DNA of 64,000 nucleotides from CAWANF01 sp963783355 (GCA_963783355.1 CAWANF010000002.1:124001-188000), one strand, 5' to 3'; positions 25,898 through 35,486 are shown, numbered from the stretch's first letter. The notes: generated from the letters alone by a model not told the origin. Made by a program: numbers and translations.

Positions 25898-26653
25898 ATG
25901 AATCACAATAATCAAAGTAAACTTGCTATTCTCATTGATGCAGACAATGCCGCTCCGGCTATTATTGAAGGTTTGATTGAAGAAGTAGCGAAATATGGCA
26001 TCGCCAGCGTAAAACGTATTTACGGCGACTGGACCAAACCGAACCTGAGTGGCTGGAAAGATCTATTATTACAACACGCTATTCAACCCATGCAGCAATT
26101 CAGATATACCGTTGGTAAAAATGCCACCGACAGTGCTATGATTATTGATGCCATGGACCTTCTCTTTACAGAAAAACTTGATGGGTTCTGCCTGGTATCC
26201 AGCGATAGTGATTTTACACGCTTAGCCTCCCGAATTCGGGAAGCCGGCCTCACCGTCTATGGTTTTGGTGAGAAAAAAACACCTAAACCATTTGTTGAAG
26301 CCTGTGATAAATTTATTTACACGGATATTCTGCGTAAAGAAGACGAAGAGCCCTTTGAAGTCAAAAAAAGGAAAAACACAAACATCCTCAAACGTGATAC
26401 CCGTTTAGTTAACCTGCTCAGAAATGCCGTTGAAGATTCTGCAGATGAAAGTGGCTGGGCTTACATGGGAAATGTCGGACAAAATATCGCCAATAAATCA
26501 TCCGAATTCGATCCGCGTAATTACGGTTATAAGAAACTGGGAGAACTCATCACGGCAATAAAATTATTCGATATTGATGAACGTTCTTCCGATAATGCTC
26601 CGGGTAAAGCTATTTATATCCGGGACAAACGTAGAAAAACCACGGCTAAATAA
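25898..26653 (+). CDS. NYN-domain ribonuclease-like protein with LOTUS/OST-HTH domain
   Basis: A 251-residue protein. The N-terminal NYN (PIN-like) domain shows the acidic residues of a metal-dependent nuclease: LIDADNAAP (about 11-19), TDSAMIIDAMDLLF and LVSSDSDFTRLASRIRE. After a linker, residues about 165-245 form an OST-HTH/LOTUS RNA-binding domain (LVNLLRNAVEDSADESGWAY, then YGYKKLGELI). Such proteins are thought to cut or bind RNA. It is not near a toxin-antitoxin partner and is probably housekeeping. Confidence 0.87.
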   Translation: MNHNNQSKLAILIDADNAAPAIIEGLIEEVAKYGIASVKRIYGDWTKPNLSGWKDLLLQHAIQPMQQFRYTVGKNATDSAMIIDAMDLLFTEKLDGFCLVSSDSDFTRLASRIREAGLTVYGFGEKKTPKPFVEACDKFIYTDILRKEDEEPFEVKKRKNTNILKRDTRLVNLLRNAVEDSADESGWAYMGNVGQNIANKSSEFDPRNYGYKKLGELITAIKLFDIDERSSDNAPGKAIYIRDKRRKTTAK

Positions 26654-26745
26654 GTTGGCCTGATGTTATTGCGCCATTTTGTTTCTTATCTTAATTTTTA
26701 AATGTTCTTTAGCTATAATCTTTATAAATATAGTCTCGCTTTTGT

Positions 26746-28647
26746 ATGGCAATCATAAACTTGCGTAATGTAAGCCTTAGTTTTGGCGGTCCCCTTTTGC
26801 TTGATGATGTTAATCTGCTTATTGAACGTGGTGAGCGGGTTTGTTTGCTGGGTCGAAATGGGGCAGGAAAATCATCACTTATGAAATTAATCAATGGTGA
26901 TTTAACACCCGATTCTGGCTGGATTGAACAATCTCAGAATATTAAAGTTTCCCGGTTAACTCAGGAAGTCCCCGAAGATATTAGTGGAACGGTTTACGAA
27001 ATTATAGCTCAGGGATTGGAACACATCGGCCGTTATCTCACCGATTATCATAAAATCAGTCATAAATTAACGACCAGTCATCAACAATCACTGCTGGATC
27101 AGCTTGATGCCTTACATCAGAAAATCGAGTCTGTGAATGGCTGGCAACTTCAACAACAGGTGGATACGGTTATATCGAGGATGCAATTGGAACCCGATGC
27201 TGCATTTGGAGAATTGTCGGGGGGACTAAAACGTCGTGTTTTACTTGCCCGTGCCCTGGTAAACCAACCGGATATCTTACTACTGGATGAACCGACCAAT
27301 CATCTTGACGTTGAGTCTATACAATGGATGGAAGATTTTTTACTGAAATTCGACGGTACTCTTATTTTTGTAACCCACGATAGAAGTTTCTTACGAAAAC
27401 TGGCAACCAGAATTGTTGAACTTGATCGGGGAAATCTGTACGATTGGGCTTGTGACTATGATACCTTCCTGGAGCGAAAAGAAGCCCTGTTAAATGCGGA
27501 AGAAAAAGAAAACCAGCTATTCGATAAGAAACTCGCAGAAGAAGAAATCTGGATTCGAAAAGGCATAAAAGCCCGGAGAACCCGTAATGAAGGACGAGTC
27601 AGATCTTTAAAGAAAATGCGTGAAGAACGAATGCAAAGACGGGAACAAACCGGAAATGTCAATATTTCTATTCAGGAAGCCAATAAATCGGGGCGATTGG
27701 TAATTGAAGCCAAGAATATTCAGTTTTCCTATGGTGATCAAGATATTATCCACGATTTCACAACAACAATTATGCGGGGTGATAAGGTTGGAATTGTTGG
27801 CCCTAACGGTTCAGGCAAAACAACATTGATTCAATTATTGCTGGGAAACATCGAAACTGATTACGGAACAGTTCGATTGGGAACCAACCTGGAAATACTT
27901 TATTTCGATCAGCTCAGGGATAAACTTGAAGATAACAAAACGGTAGCTGATAACGTCGGCGAAGGCAACGACAAAGTAACGGTAAATGGAAAAACACGAC
28001 ATATCATCAGTTATCTTAAAGATTTTCTGTTTACTCCCGATCGTTCTCTGAGCCCGGTTTCCGTACTTTCAGGCGGGGAACGCAACAGGCTTTTATTGGC
28101 CAAATTATTCACAAAACCGTCTAATGTAATAGTCATGGATGAACCGACGAATGACCTCGACATCGAGACTCTCGAATTATTGGAAGACGTCCTCATGAAT
28201 TACCAGGGCACCCTGTTGCTTGTCAGCCACGATCGTACCTTTCTGAATAATCTGGTTACCAGTACCATTGTTCTTGATGGTAATGGTAATGTTGAAGAAT
28301 ACATCGGCGGATATGATGATTGGCTTCTTTCTAAAATTGAACAGCAAAAGGAAGAGGAAAAAAGTATTCAAAAAACGGTTACTAAGACATCTAAAGATCC
28401 TGTAAAGAAAAAGTCTGCGAATATATCATACAAGGAAAAAAAGGAACTGGAATCACTCCCATCGCTAATTGAGACATTAGAAAGTGAAAAGAAAAACATT
28501 TATGAATCGATGAGTAATCCTTCTTTTTATCAAAAAAGCGGCGATGAAATAATTAAAATAAATGAGCGTCTGGAAGGTATTGAAAATGAATTGAATGCCT
28601 ATTATCAACGTTGGGAAGAACTGGAATTATTGAAGGAAGAGTCATGA
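26746..28647 (+). CDS. uup: Uup-type ABC-F ATPase
   Basis: A 633-residue ABC-F protein with two ABC cassettes: LLGRNGAGKSSLMKLI and LSGGLKRRVLLA plus LLLDEPTNHLDVE; then GPNGSGKTTLIQLL and LSGGERNRLLLA plus VMDEPTNDLDIE. A long charged C-terminal helix pair (about 540-633, starting after the KEEEKSIQK region) is the Uup DNA/RNA-binding coiled coil. Family members act at stalled ribosomes and affect transposon excision. The signature of the first cassette is LSGGL rather than LSGGQ, usual for Uup. Distinct from EttA at 3.8 kb. The ATG has no clear ribosome site; the upstream region is AT-rich. Confidence 0.9.
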   Translation: MAIINLRNVSLSFGGPLLLDDVNLLIERGERVCLLGRNGAGKSSLMKLINGDLTPDSGWIEQSQNIKVSRLTQEVPEDISGTVYEIIAQGLEHIGRYLTDYHKISHKLTTSHQQSLLDQLDALHQKIESVNGWQLQQQVDTVISRMQLEPDAAFGELSGGLKRRVLLARALVNQPDILLLDEPTNHLDVESIQWMEDFLLKFDGTLIFVTHDRSFLRKLATRIVELDRGNLYDWACDYDTFLERKEALLNAEEKENQLFDKKLAEEEIWIRKGIKARRTRNEGRVRSLKKMREERMQRREQTGNVNISIQEANKSGRLVIEAKNIQFSYGDQDIIHDFTTTIMRGDKVGIVGPNGSGKTTLIQLLLGNIETDYGTVRLGTNLEILYFDQLRDKLEDNKTVADNVGEGNDKVTVNGKTRHIISYLKDFLFTPDRSLSPVSVLSGGERNRLLLAKLFTKPSNVIVMDEPTNDLDIETLELLEDVLMNYQGTLLLVSHDRTFLNNLVTSTIVLDGNGNVEEYIGGYDDWLLSKIEQQKEEEKSIQKTVTKTSKDPVKKKSANISYKEKKELESLPSLIETLESEKKNIYESMSNPSFYQKSGDEIIKINERLEGIENELNAYYQRWEELELLKEES

Positions 28648-28757
28648 CCATTTTTAAAAATTGTCAAAATATGTAAGCATAAAATGAAATATGATCTTTG
28701 CATTCCAAAATATCGATATCATACTGTAACTCAGCTGATTATTATTACGAAAAGGTG

Positions 28758-29570
28758 ATGCACAAATCTATATTAAAATATTTTTTCTCAATAATAATTC
28801 TGACATTAATTGTCTTTAATAAAGCCGCTTACGGACAAGCTCAGAATCTATTCAAAGCTCGTTATCTCAAAGATAAACATGGTGAAACCTTGCCTTATCG
28901 CATATTATCACCGGAGCAATTAAGGAAAGGGAAAAAGTATCCGCTTGTACTGTTCTATCATGGTTCAGGTGAACGGGGCAATAATAATTTTAGCCAATTA
29001 AAGTGGGGCGTTCGGCATTTTGCCACAAAAAAAATACGGCGGCGCTTCCCGGCATATGTTGTAGCTCCTCAATGTCCGGAAGACAGTCAGTGGGTCAATA
29101 TCAATTACGATAATTTTCCTGTTCATCTCCCCTTGCGCCCATCTCATTACATTGCCTTATCTATCGAACTTATTCGTTTCCTGGAACAGAAATACCCTAT
29201 CGACCCGAATCGAATCTACGTGATGGGTGTATCCAGTGGCGGTTATGCCGTTTGGGCAGCTATTGAACGGCGTCCGACTCTATTTGCCGCAGCTGTTCCG
29301 ATTGCAGGTGGCGGAGACCCGCAGAAAGCAAATCTGATTGACCGGATGCCTATATGGGCCTTCGAAGGCAACAATGATCATGAAGTCCCGAGAAAATTTA
29401 TGGATTCGATGATTAATGCGATTCGGAAAAACGGTGGCAAGCCCCGGTATACGGTTTATCCAGGAACCGGCCACACCGGAGCATGGGTAAAAGCATTTAA
29501 CGATCATAAACTATACCGCTGGCTGTTTCATCAAAGGAAAAAATCCTCCAGGAGAAAAGTCAATAATTAA
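28758..29570 (+). CDS. Exported alpha/beta-hydrolase (phospholipase/carboxylesterase-like)
   Basis: A 270-residue exported hydrolase. The start at 28758 was chosen because it gives a proper signal peptide (about 1-26, AYGQ cleavage region) and follows AAAGG; the TTG 20 codons upstream would add a polar extension. Catalytic features: oxyanion strand LVLFYHGSGERG, nucleophile S159 in GVSSGGYA, acid in FEGNNDHEVP, and histidine in GTGHTGAW. It resembles the predicted peptidase/esterase group near dienelactone hydrolase and feruloyl-esterase-like enzymes. The substrate is unknown. Confidence 0.85.
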   Translation: MHKSILKYFFSIIILTLIVFNKAAYGQAQNLFKARYLKDKHGETLPYRILSPEQLRKGKKYPLVLFYHGSGERGNNNFSQLKWGVRHFATKKIRRRFPAYVVAPQCPEDSQWVNINYDNFPVHLPLRPSHYIALSIELIRFLEQKYPIDPNRIYVMGVSSGGYAVWAAIERRPTLFAAAVPIAGGGDPQKANLIDRMPIWAFEGNNDHEVPRKFMDSMINAIRKNGGKPRYTVYPGTGHTGAWVKAFNDHKLYRWLFHQRKKSSRRKVNN

Positions 29571-29683
29571 TGCTTTCTTAAATCTGGTAATCACCCCTTT
29601 CTCGTGGTTTCATTTATTATCTTTAAAGAGGTAACATAATTAATCAATGAGCCTGTATCTCCTCAACAGGATTGAGAATATTT

Positions 29684-30343
29684 ATGTTTAGAAACAGAAC
29701 AGATGCCGGACAACAACTTGCCAAAGCATTATCACGATATAAAAATAAAAATGCCCTGGTAATTGCGATACCAAGAGGCGGAGTTGAGATCGGATTTCAT
29801 GTAGCTAAAGAGCTGAACGCCGATTTGTTCCTCATCATTTCAAGAAAACTTGGAATGCCGTTAAATCCGGAAGCCGCCTTCGGGGCAATTACCGAGGATG
29901 GCCTTATCTATCTTTCAGAATATGCAGAATATGAAATGGATCCGGAAACGATCAGTGAGGTGGTGGAAAAAGAAAAGATTGAATTGAACAGGCGTATTCA
30001 ATTACTCCGAAACGGTGCTCCCCTGCCAGACATGGAACATAGAACGGTAATTATTGTTGACGATGGCATAGCGACAGGCGCTACCCTGCTATCGGCTATC
30101 ATGCTATGCGATCATAAAAATGCAAAAGAACTTATTGTGGCAGCCCCGGTAGCTGATCAATCTATGAAAGATTTTCTGGCTGACTATGTAGATGATGTCA
30201 TCATTGTGGAAACCCCAAAATATTATCATGCCGTATCGCAGGTCTATGAAGATTTCAAAAATTTAACCGACGAACAGGTCATTGAAATCATGAACAATTG
30301 GGAAATAATCAAAAATAAAAACCGAACCAGTAATGGCATATAA
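29684..30343 (+). CDS. Phosphoribosyltransferase family protein
   Basis: A 219-residue PRT-fold protein. The PRPP-binding loop is VIIVDDGIATGATLLSA, and the N-terminus (FRNRTDAGQQLAKALSRY, then VIAIPRGGVEIG) matches the group of PRTases seen beside dienelactone-hydrolase-like genes. The ATG at 29684 is preferred; a TTG four codons earlier is possible. The true nucleobase substrate is unknown for this group. It is followed on the same strand by a DUF892 gene and an alpha/beta-hydrolase, and this three-gene set suggests a stress-response function rather than purine salvage. Confidence 0.85.
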   Translation: MFRNRTDAGQQLAKALSRYKNKNALVIAIPRGGVEIGFHVAKELNADLFLIISRKLGMPLNPEAAFGAITEDGLIYLSEYAEYEMDPETISEVVEKEKIELNRRIQLLRNGAPLPDMEHRTVIIVDDGIATGATLLSAIMLCDHKNAKELIVAAPVADQSMKDFLADYVDDVIIVETPKYYHAVSQVYEDFKNLTDEQVIEIMNNWEIIKNKNRTSNGI

Positions 30344-30544
30344 TGCCGATAACCATCATTATTAGTAGGTTGTCATATATTCCATTACCCCGAATTTAAA
30401 GTATCCCCTACCTTTCCGGACACATTTCAACCACACAAACGATCAAGTACCATCCGTCTGTTCCTAGAAATCATTTGCCTAATTTTATAACAAAGATTAA
30501 TTACATAGCCAAATTGGGTGCATCAAAAACATAATACAGATATT

Positions 30545-31051
30545 ATGAAAACCATAGCCAATCTCAGGGGATTATTTATTCATCAAATAGCCCAGCTTAT
30601 AAGCGGAGAAAAACAACAATTGCGCATACTTCCAAAATTACGCTCCAGTGCATATTCAATAGAATTGAAAAAGGTAATTGAAAGGAATATGAACGAATCG
30701 ATGGAACAACTGGAGCGGCTAAATAATATCATGAGTTTTCTGAATGAAGACTATGTGCCTGCAACGTGGCGTTCGATGAAAATTCAAATAACAGAAGGAC
30801 TCGAAAACATTCGGTCCAGCCAGGATATTCAGGTTACTGATGCAGCGATCATCGCTTTCATACAACAACTGAAGCATATGGAAATATCAGGATATGGCAC
30901 AGCAACTTCTATTGCCAATATTCTGGGTGTTTTTGATATTGCTGACTTACTTCATAAAAGCCTGGACCAGGAAAAAAAGGTTGATAAAGATTTATCGAAC
31001 CTTGCTGAATCGAATATCAATATCAAAGCCAAAAATCCAGTTTTTGCCTGA
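30545..31051 (+). CDS. DUF892 (YciE/YciF-like) ferritin-fold protein
   Basis: A 168-residue four-helix protein; MKTIANLRGLFIHQIAQL is the usual DUF892 beginning, so the ATG at 30545 is preferred to the GTG nine codons earlier. Expected metal-binding Glu/His positions occur in the helices (LFIHQ, EKQQL, HMEISGYGTATSI). YciE/YciF-type proteins accumulate under osmotic or oxidative stress. Located between the phosphoribosyltransferase and the hydrolase genes, 201 bases after the first and 36 before the second. The gap upstream has no terminator. Confidence 0.72.
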   Translation: MKTIANLRGLFIHQIAQLISGEKQQLRILPKLRSSAYSIELKKVIERNMNESMEQLERLNNIMSFLNEDYVPATWRSMKIQITEGLENIRSSQDIQVTDAAIIAFIQQLKHMEISGYGTATSIANILGVFDIADLLHKSLDQEKKVDKDLSNLAESNINIKAKNPVFA

Positions 31052-31087
31052 ATACTTTTCATCAGCATAATTTACAGGTAATTAAAG

Positions 31088-31738
31088 ATGATTAGCTATA
31101 AGGATTTCAGGATACCCGTTCACAGCGTTTGGCTGAATGGAATTCTGCATATTCCCGATCACGCGAAGGGATTAATCGTGTTTTCTCATGGAAGTGGCAG
31201 CAGCCGTCTGAGCCCAAGAAATTCCTATGTGGCTACTTTGTTGCAAAGAGCTAATTTTGGAACGCTGCTATTCGATTTGTTAACCGAAAATGAAGATCAA
31301 TTATACGAAAACAGGTTTAATATAGAATTACTGACTGATCGCCTTATCGAAGCAACGGAATGGATAAGAATGCAATATGATACCACGGATTTACCACTCG
31401 GTTATTTTGGTGCCAGCACGGGCGCAGCATCCGCACTCATTGCCGCTTCCGAATTGGGTTCTGTCATCAAAGCTATTGTATCGCGTGGTGGCCGCCCTGA
31501 TTTAGCGATATCCTTTCTCGGACAGGTAGCCTCGCCAACCCTGTTAATTGTTGGCGGTGACGATACCGAGGTTATTCAATTAAATCGCCTGGCTCTGAGT
31601 AAATTAACTTCAATTAAAAAGCTGGAAATCGTGAAAGGTGCTACCCATTTATTTGAAGAACCTGGAAAATTGGAGAAGGTAGCCGTGTTAGCCAAAGAAT
31701 GGTTTAATAAATACCTTCATGCAGAGATTATGATATAG
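31088..31738 (+). CDS. Alpha/beta-hydrolase, dienelactone-hydrolase-like
   Basis: A 216-residue cytosolic hydrolase. Elements: VFSHGSGSSRLSPRN (oxyanion region), nucleophile S110 in GYFGASTGAASAL, acid in VGGDDTEV, histidine in KGATHLFEEPG. It matches the small hydrolases that are adjacent to, or fused with, phosphoribosyltransferases in other bacteria. The closeness to the DUF892 gene indicates co-transcription. Substrate unknown. Confidence 0.82.
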   Translation: MISYKDFRIPVHSVWLNGILHIPDHAKGLIVFSHGSGSSRLSPRNSYVATLLQRANFGTLLFDLLTENEDQLYENRFNIELLTDRLIEATEWIRMQYDTTDLPLGYFGASTGAASALIAASELGSVIKAIVSRGGRPDLAISFLGQVASPTLLIVGGDDTEVIQLNRLALSKLTSIKKLEIVKGATHLFEEPGKLEKVAVLAKEWFNKYLHAEIMI

Positions 31739-31949
31739 TAACATGTAATGAGTAGTGAGAACGCCTGATAATGGTTTTCTGTTATTATTTAGTATTATTT
31801 TAAGTATCATTTTTGATTATAGTATTTTAATGACAAATCAATGTATTACAGTACCTTAGTTGACTTTTCATGGTATTTGTATTTGATCTCGATTTAAATT
31901 TTGATACCATTGAGGATGAACTTGAATTTTTAACAAACCTTAGATTGTT

Positions 31950-32363
31950 ATGAGCAATAATGAAATTTCCAGAAAAGATTTTTTAAAGCGCATATCAATG
32001 GTTGGCGCCATCGGTATTGGAAGTAGTGCTTTATTATCGGCATGTGGTGGTGGAAATAAAGAGAAATCTGCTTCATCATCATCCGAATCAAAAAGTATGA
32101 GCTCAGATAAATCAGATATGGCCTCAAATGAAAGTGCAACTGCAGATCCATGTACCGATCTGAGTGGATTATCTGATTCCCAAAAGAAAATGCGTGAAAC
32201 ATTAAAATATACCGGTAACTCCCCCTATCCGGATAAAAGATGTGACAACTGCAACTTCTTCACAGCTCCTGAATCAGGAAAATCATGCGGTAGCTGCAGC
32301 ATTGTCGCCGGCCCTATCAATCCAAAAGGCCACTGTACATCGTGGGTTGCCAAACAATCTTAA
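31950..32363 (+). CDS. High-potential iron-sulphur protein (HiPIP), lipoprotein form
   Basis: A 137-residue exported electron carrier. The N-terminus SRKDFLKRISM resembles a Tat signal (the second Arg replaced by Lys), followed by a hydrophobic core ending in LLSAC, a lipobox with Cys32. A Ser-rich linker (40-65) precedes the HiPIP domain: the cluster ligands fit C98, C101, C116 and C129, with spacings 2, 14 and 12 residues. C68 and C113 are extra. A folded-cluster substrate is consistent with Tat export. Its redox partner is unknown. It ends before a strong terminator. Confidence 0.85.
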   Translation: MSNNEISRKDFLKRISMVGAIGIGSSALLSACGGGNKEKSASSSSESKSMSSDKSDMASNESATADPCTDLSGLSDSQKKMRETLKYTGNSPYPDKRCDNCNFFTAPESGKSCGSCSIVAGPINPKGHCTSWVAKQS

Positions 32364-32385
32364 GATCTTTTATTACCATTTTTAC

Positions 32386-32415
32386 AGGCTTCCCTCCTCC
32401 GGGGAAGCCTTTTTT
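32386..32415 (+). terminator. Rho-independent terminator after the HiPIP gene
   Basis: AGGCTTCCC (32386-32394) and GGGAAGCCT (32402-32410), 9 bp perfect, 7-base loop, followed by a T-run to 32415. Confidence 0.9.
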
Positions 32416-32509
32416 GTGCCTGTCCGGCACCCAGACTTATATTCTGCCTATTGGAAAATTATTAGTATTTTATACAGAAGTATATTCATCGTTTTAATCA
32501 ATATTTTTA

Positions 32510-33469
32510 ATGGCAGAACATACTCATACTACCTCAGAAACTCATCAACATCACCACCATCATCATGATACAGGTAATATGAAAGAAGGCCGTTTAATCT
32601 GGTCTATATTTCTCAATTTACTCATTACCCTGGCCGAATTAATTGGTGGTATTATTTCAAACAGTTTGTCACTGTTATCCGATGCTCTCCATAACTTCAG
32701 TGACACGGCTTCACTTGGAATAAGTCTTGCTGCCAAAAAAATTGGGAAAAAAGAAGCCGATCAATATCGAACATTTGGTTACAAACGAGCCGAAATTATC
32801 GGGGCATTTATTAACCTGATTGTTCTGGTTATTGTTTCAATATATCTCGTAAACGAAGGTGTTCATCGTTTCTTTGATCCAGAGCCCGTTAACGGTCCCG
32901 TAATGTTTATCGTAGCTATTATCGGATTATTCGGCAACTTTATTTCCGCCTGGCTCCTGTTTAAAGATTCTAAGGACAGTTTAAATATTCGAAGTGCCTA
33001 TCTGCATATCCTTTCAGATGGATTGTCTTCTGTTGGCGTATTAATTGCCGGCCTGTTAATCATGTTTTATCATATATACGTCCTTGATACCATACTGACT
33101 ATCGGGATCGCTATATATATCCTGATGGAAAGCTATTCAATGTTGCGCGAAACAATTGATATTCTGATGGAAGGCACCCCTGAAGACCTGGATATTTCAA
33201 AGGTTGTTTCGACGATAAATGAGTTAGATGGAGTAAAAAATATTCACCATATTCACATCTGGAAAATTGATGAAAACCAGATTTGTATGGAGGCTCATAT
33301 TCGTATTGACAAACACGATCTTAAGGAAATGGAATCCATTAAAAGAAATGTTAAAGATCATTTGTTATCCAGTTTTAGTATCACCCATTCTACCCTGGAA
33401 TTTGAATTTGAGAACTGCGACGACCTTATCGATCACAATTGCGCCGAAGTAGTCAGTGAGCATAATTAA
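32510..33469 (+). CDS. Cation diffusion facilitator (zinc/cation efflux)
   Basis: A 319-residue CDF transporter with six membrane helices. The cytoplasmic N-terminus is His-rich (HTHTTSETHQHHHHHHD). The transport-site motifs are SDALHNFSDTASLG in helix 2 and HILSDGLSSVGVL in helix 5, as in CzcD/ZitB-type zinc exporters, and the C-terminal regulatory domain (about 210-310) is complete with VKNIHHIHIWKID. It exports Zn2+ or related divalent metals in exchange for protons. Monocistronic judging by the flanking terminator and the 39-base gap to Smr. Confidence 0.92.
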   Translation: MAEHTHTTSETHQHHHHHHDTGNMKEGRLIWSIFLNLLITLAELIGGIISNSLSLLSDALHNFSDTASLGISLAAKKIGKKEADQYRTFGYKRAEIIGAFINLIVLVIVSIYLVNEGVHRFFDPEPVNGPVMFIVAIIGLFGNFISAWLLFKDSKDSLNIRSAYLHILSDGLSSVGVLIAGLLIMFYHIYVLDTILTIGIAIYILMESYSMLRETIDILMEGTPEDLDISKVVSTINELDGVKNIHHIHIWKIDENQICMEAHIRIDKHDLKEMESIKRNVKDHLLSSFSITHSTLEFEFENCDDLIDHNCAEVVSEHN

Positions 33470-33508
33470 AACTGATTTTTAATTTTTCACCTTTGCTATC
33501 TTATTAAT

Positions 33509-33781
33509 ATGCCTGATAAACCTGTAAATTTTCCAATCAACGGCACCCTTGATTTACATACCTTTAATCCACGTGATTTAAAGACGTTAATACCGGATTA
33601 TATTAAAGAATGCCTGAAAAGAAAGGTATACCATCTTCGGATAATTCATGGCAAAGGAACGGGAACATTGCGACGTACCGTGCACGCACTTCTGGATAAA
33701 AATCCACATGTGATTGATTACAAACTTGCTGGAATTGATGGTGGCAGCTGGGGCGCAACGCTTGTCACAATAAAACCATAA
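33509..33781 (+). CDS. Small Smr-domain protein
   Basis: A 90-residue stand-alone Smr domain, with LDLHTFNPRDL near the start and the signature IIHGKGTGTLRRTVHALL. Smr domains act as nicking or RNA-cleaving nucleases in MutS2 and stand-alone forms. The GGGSWGATLV-type end (here DGGSWGATLVTIKP) is typical. 42 bases before the methyltransferase gene, same strand. Confidence 0.88.
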   Translation: MPDKPVNFPINGTLDLHTFNPRDLKTLIPDYIKECLKRKVYHLRIIHGKGTGTLRRTVHALLDKNPHVIDYKLAGIDGGSWGATLVTIKP

Positions 33782-33823
33782 TAACTTCCGGTAATAATCT
33801 TTTCAATAAATCATAAAACCTGA

Positions 33824-35041
33824 ATGACATTTGAGGAAGCCAGACTTTTATTGAGTGCAGAAATTCAAGAGATCATTCGCCTTCATCGAAATGAGGATCC
33901 GGTAGAATTCTCCCTGTCATTCTCCTATTCTTCCAATTTTCCTAAACGAGCCATTGCCGAGCAGATTTCCTGTTTCCAAAAGGCCCATCATAAATTCCCG
34001 GATTTGCTCGACAGAGAATTGTTGTTCCATCCTGTTGCCATGCAACAGAGTACTGGTTCCATCCTTGCAAAAATGAAACCGGATATTATGAGCATGAATG
34101 GTAAACGGGCCATCGACTTAACCGGTGGTTTGGGTATCGATACTCTTTTTCTGGCCAGCCATTTTGAAGAGGTAATTTATTGTGAACGAGATCCCGTTTT
34201 GATCGAATTGGCTCGTCATAACTTCAAAAAGCTCAATTTAAAAAATGTCATTATTCACCACGGCGATAGTATTGAACACCTGAAAAATTTCCCCGATCAA
34301 TATTTTGATTGGATATACGTGGATCCATCTCGCAGAGATGAAAACCGGCGTTATATCACTATGGAGGATAGTTCACCTGATGTTACGCTTACCCAGGAAT
34401 TGTTCTTTCAAAAAGCCAGAAACACCTGCATAAAATTTTCTCCTGCTCTCGAAATCTCTGAAATAGAAAAAAAACTGGATCACATCAATAAAATTACCGT
34501 TTTTTCCGTCGATGCGGAGTGCAAAGAGATTATATGCGTGCAAAATAAAAATGCTGACAACATAATAGGTCATGTAATTCAGGCCGCTTTAATAAAAAAC
34601 GGAAATGAAGCACCTTTTATCCTGCAAAATGACTCTCAAAAGAAATCCCGGAAAATGGTTTCTGCTGTACAAACTTATTTTTATGAACCTGATCCTGCCA
34701 TCATAAAAAGCCGTTTAAGTGACATGCTTACTCTAAACTCCGATTTATCTTTTATTAATTCTCAAACAGATTATCTGACATCAGATACATTATTTCCGGG
34801 TTTCCCCGGCCGGATTTTCAGAACGGTTTATGCAATGCCTTTTAAATACAGAGATATTGCAACATACCTGACAGAACAAAATATCTTAAAAGCGAATGTT
34901 GCCCGGCGGGATTTTCCAATGAATCCTTCACAGATAAAGCAAAAATTCAAATTGCAGGATGGCGGTAATCATTATCTTTTTTTCACAAAAGACAAGAATG
35001 ACAATAAATTTTTCATTCATTGTGTTAAACCGGGAGCATAA
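33824..35041 (+). CDS. Class I SAM-dependent methyltransferase with THUMP-like domain
   Basis: A 405-residue protein with a SAM-binding methyltransferase core: AIDLTGGLGIDTLFLAS (motif I), VIYCERDPVLIELARHNF (motif II), and FDWIYVDPSRRDENRR (motif IV, with the DPS catalytic-type triplet). The C-terminal part (about 260-400) is the THUMP-like module found with this methyltransferase family, and the N-terminal helical segment is also typical. RNA modification is likely, but the target base is unknown. Confidence 0.85.
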   Translation: MTFEEARLLLSAEIQEIIRLHRNEDPVEFSLSFSYSSNFPKRAIAEQISCFQKAHHKFPDLLDRELLFHPVAMQQSTGSILAKMKPDIMSMNGKRAIDLTGGLGIDTLFLASHFEEVIYCERDPVLIELARHNFKKLNLKNVIIHHGDSIEHLKNFPDQYFDWIYVDPSRRDENRRYITMEDSSPDVTLTQELFFQKARNTCIKFSPALEISEIEKKLDHINKITVFSVDAECKEIICVQNKNADNIIGHVIQAALIKNGNEAPFILQNDSQKKSRKMVSAVQTYFYEPDPAIIKSRLSDMLTLNSDLSFINSQTDYLTSDTLFPGFPGRIFRTVYAMPFKYRDIATYLTEQNILKANVARRDFPMNPSQIKQKFKLQDGGNHYLFFTKDKNDNKFFIHCVKPGA

Positions 35042-35108
35042 ACGATCTCCCTGATTTTATTTAAATATTTAGAAACCACATTACAGGCTAACGAACATTA
35101 ATATTATT

Positions 35109-35483
35109 ATGAAAAAGAAATTAAAACAGAAAATTAACTCATTACATATAGATAATGTTCAAAGACATATTTTTCTCTGCTGTGATCAAACCGAACCTAA
35201 ATGCTGTAAAAAAGAAACGGGACTGGAATCATGGGTCTTTCTAAAAAAAAGACTAAAAGAATTAGGTTTATCTGAATCAGGACAAGTTTATCGAAGTAAA
35301 GCAAATTGTCTGAGAATTTGCATGAATGGCCCGATTTCGGTTGTCTATCCCGAAGGCATCTGGTATCGGTCCTGCACTCCGGAGGTATTGGAGCAAATTA
35401 TCCAGGAACATTTGATAAATGGGAAACCCGTTGAAAAATATATTATTGCCCATAGTGGTGAGCCATTACCGGAAGATGACTGA
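35109..35483 (+). CDS. (2Fe-2S) ferredoxin, thioredoxin-like fold
   Basis: A 124-residue ferredoxin-like protein. The cysteines in HIFLCCDQTEPKCCKKETG and KANCLRICMNGP fit the thioredoxin-like 2Fe-2S fold (first Cys after the first strand, then about 12 residues, and a C-x3-C pair later), followed by VVYPEGIWYRSCTPE, which is characteristic. These proteins donate electrons or act as scaffolds. The frame begins with a Lys-rich N-terminus. The stop is three bases from the stop of the convergent sensor kinase, so no independent terminator fits between them. Confidence 0.85.
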   Translation: MKKKLKQKINSLHIDNVQRHIFLCCDQTEPKCCKKETGLESWVFLKKRLKELGLSESGQVYRSKANCLRICMNGPISVVYPEGIWYRSCTPEVLEQIIQEHLINGKPVEKYIIAHSGEPLPEDD

Positions 35484-35486
35484 GTT

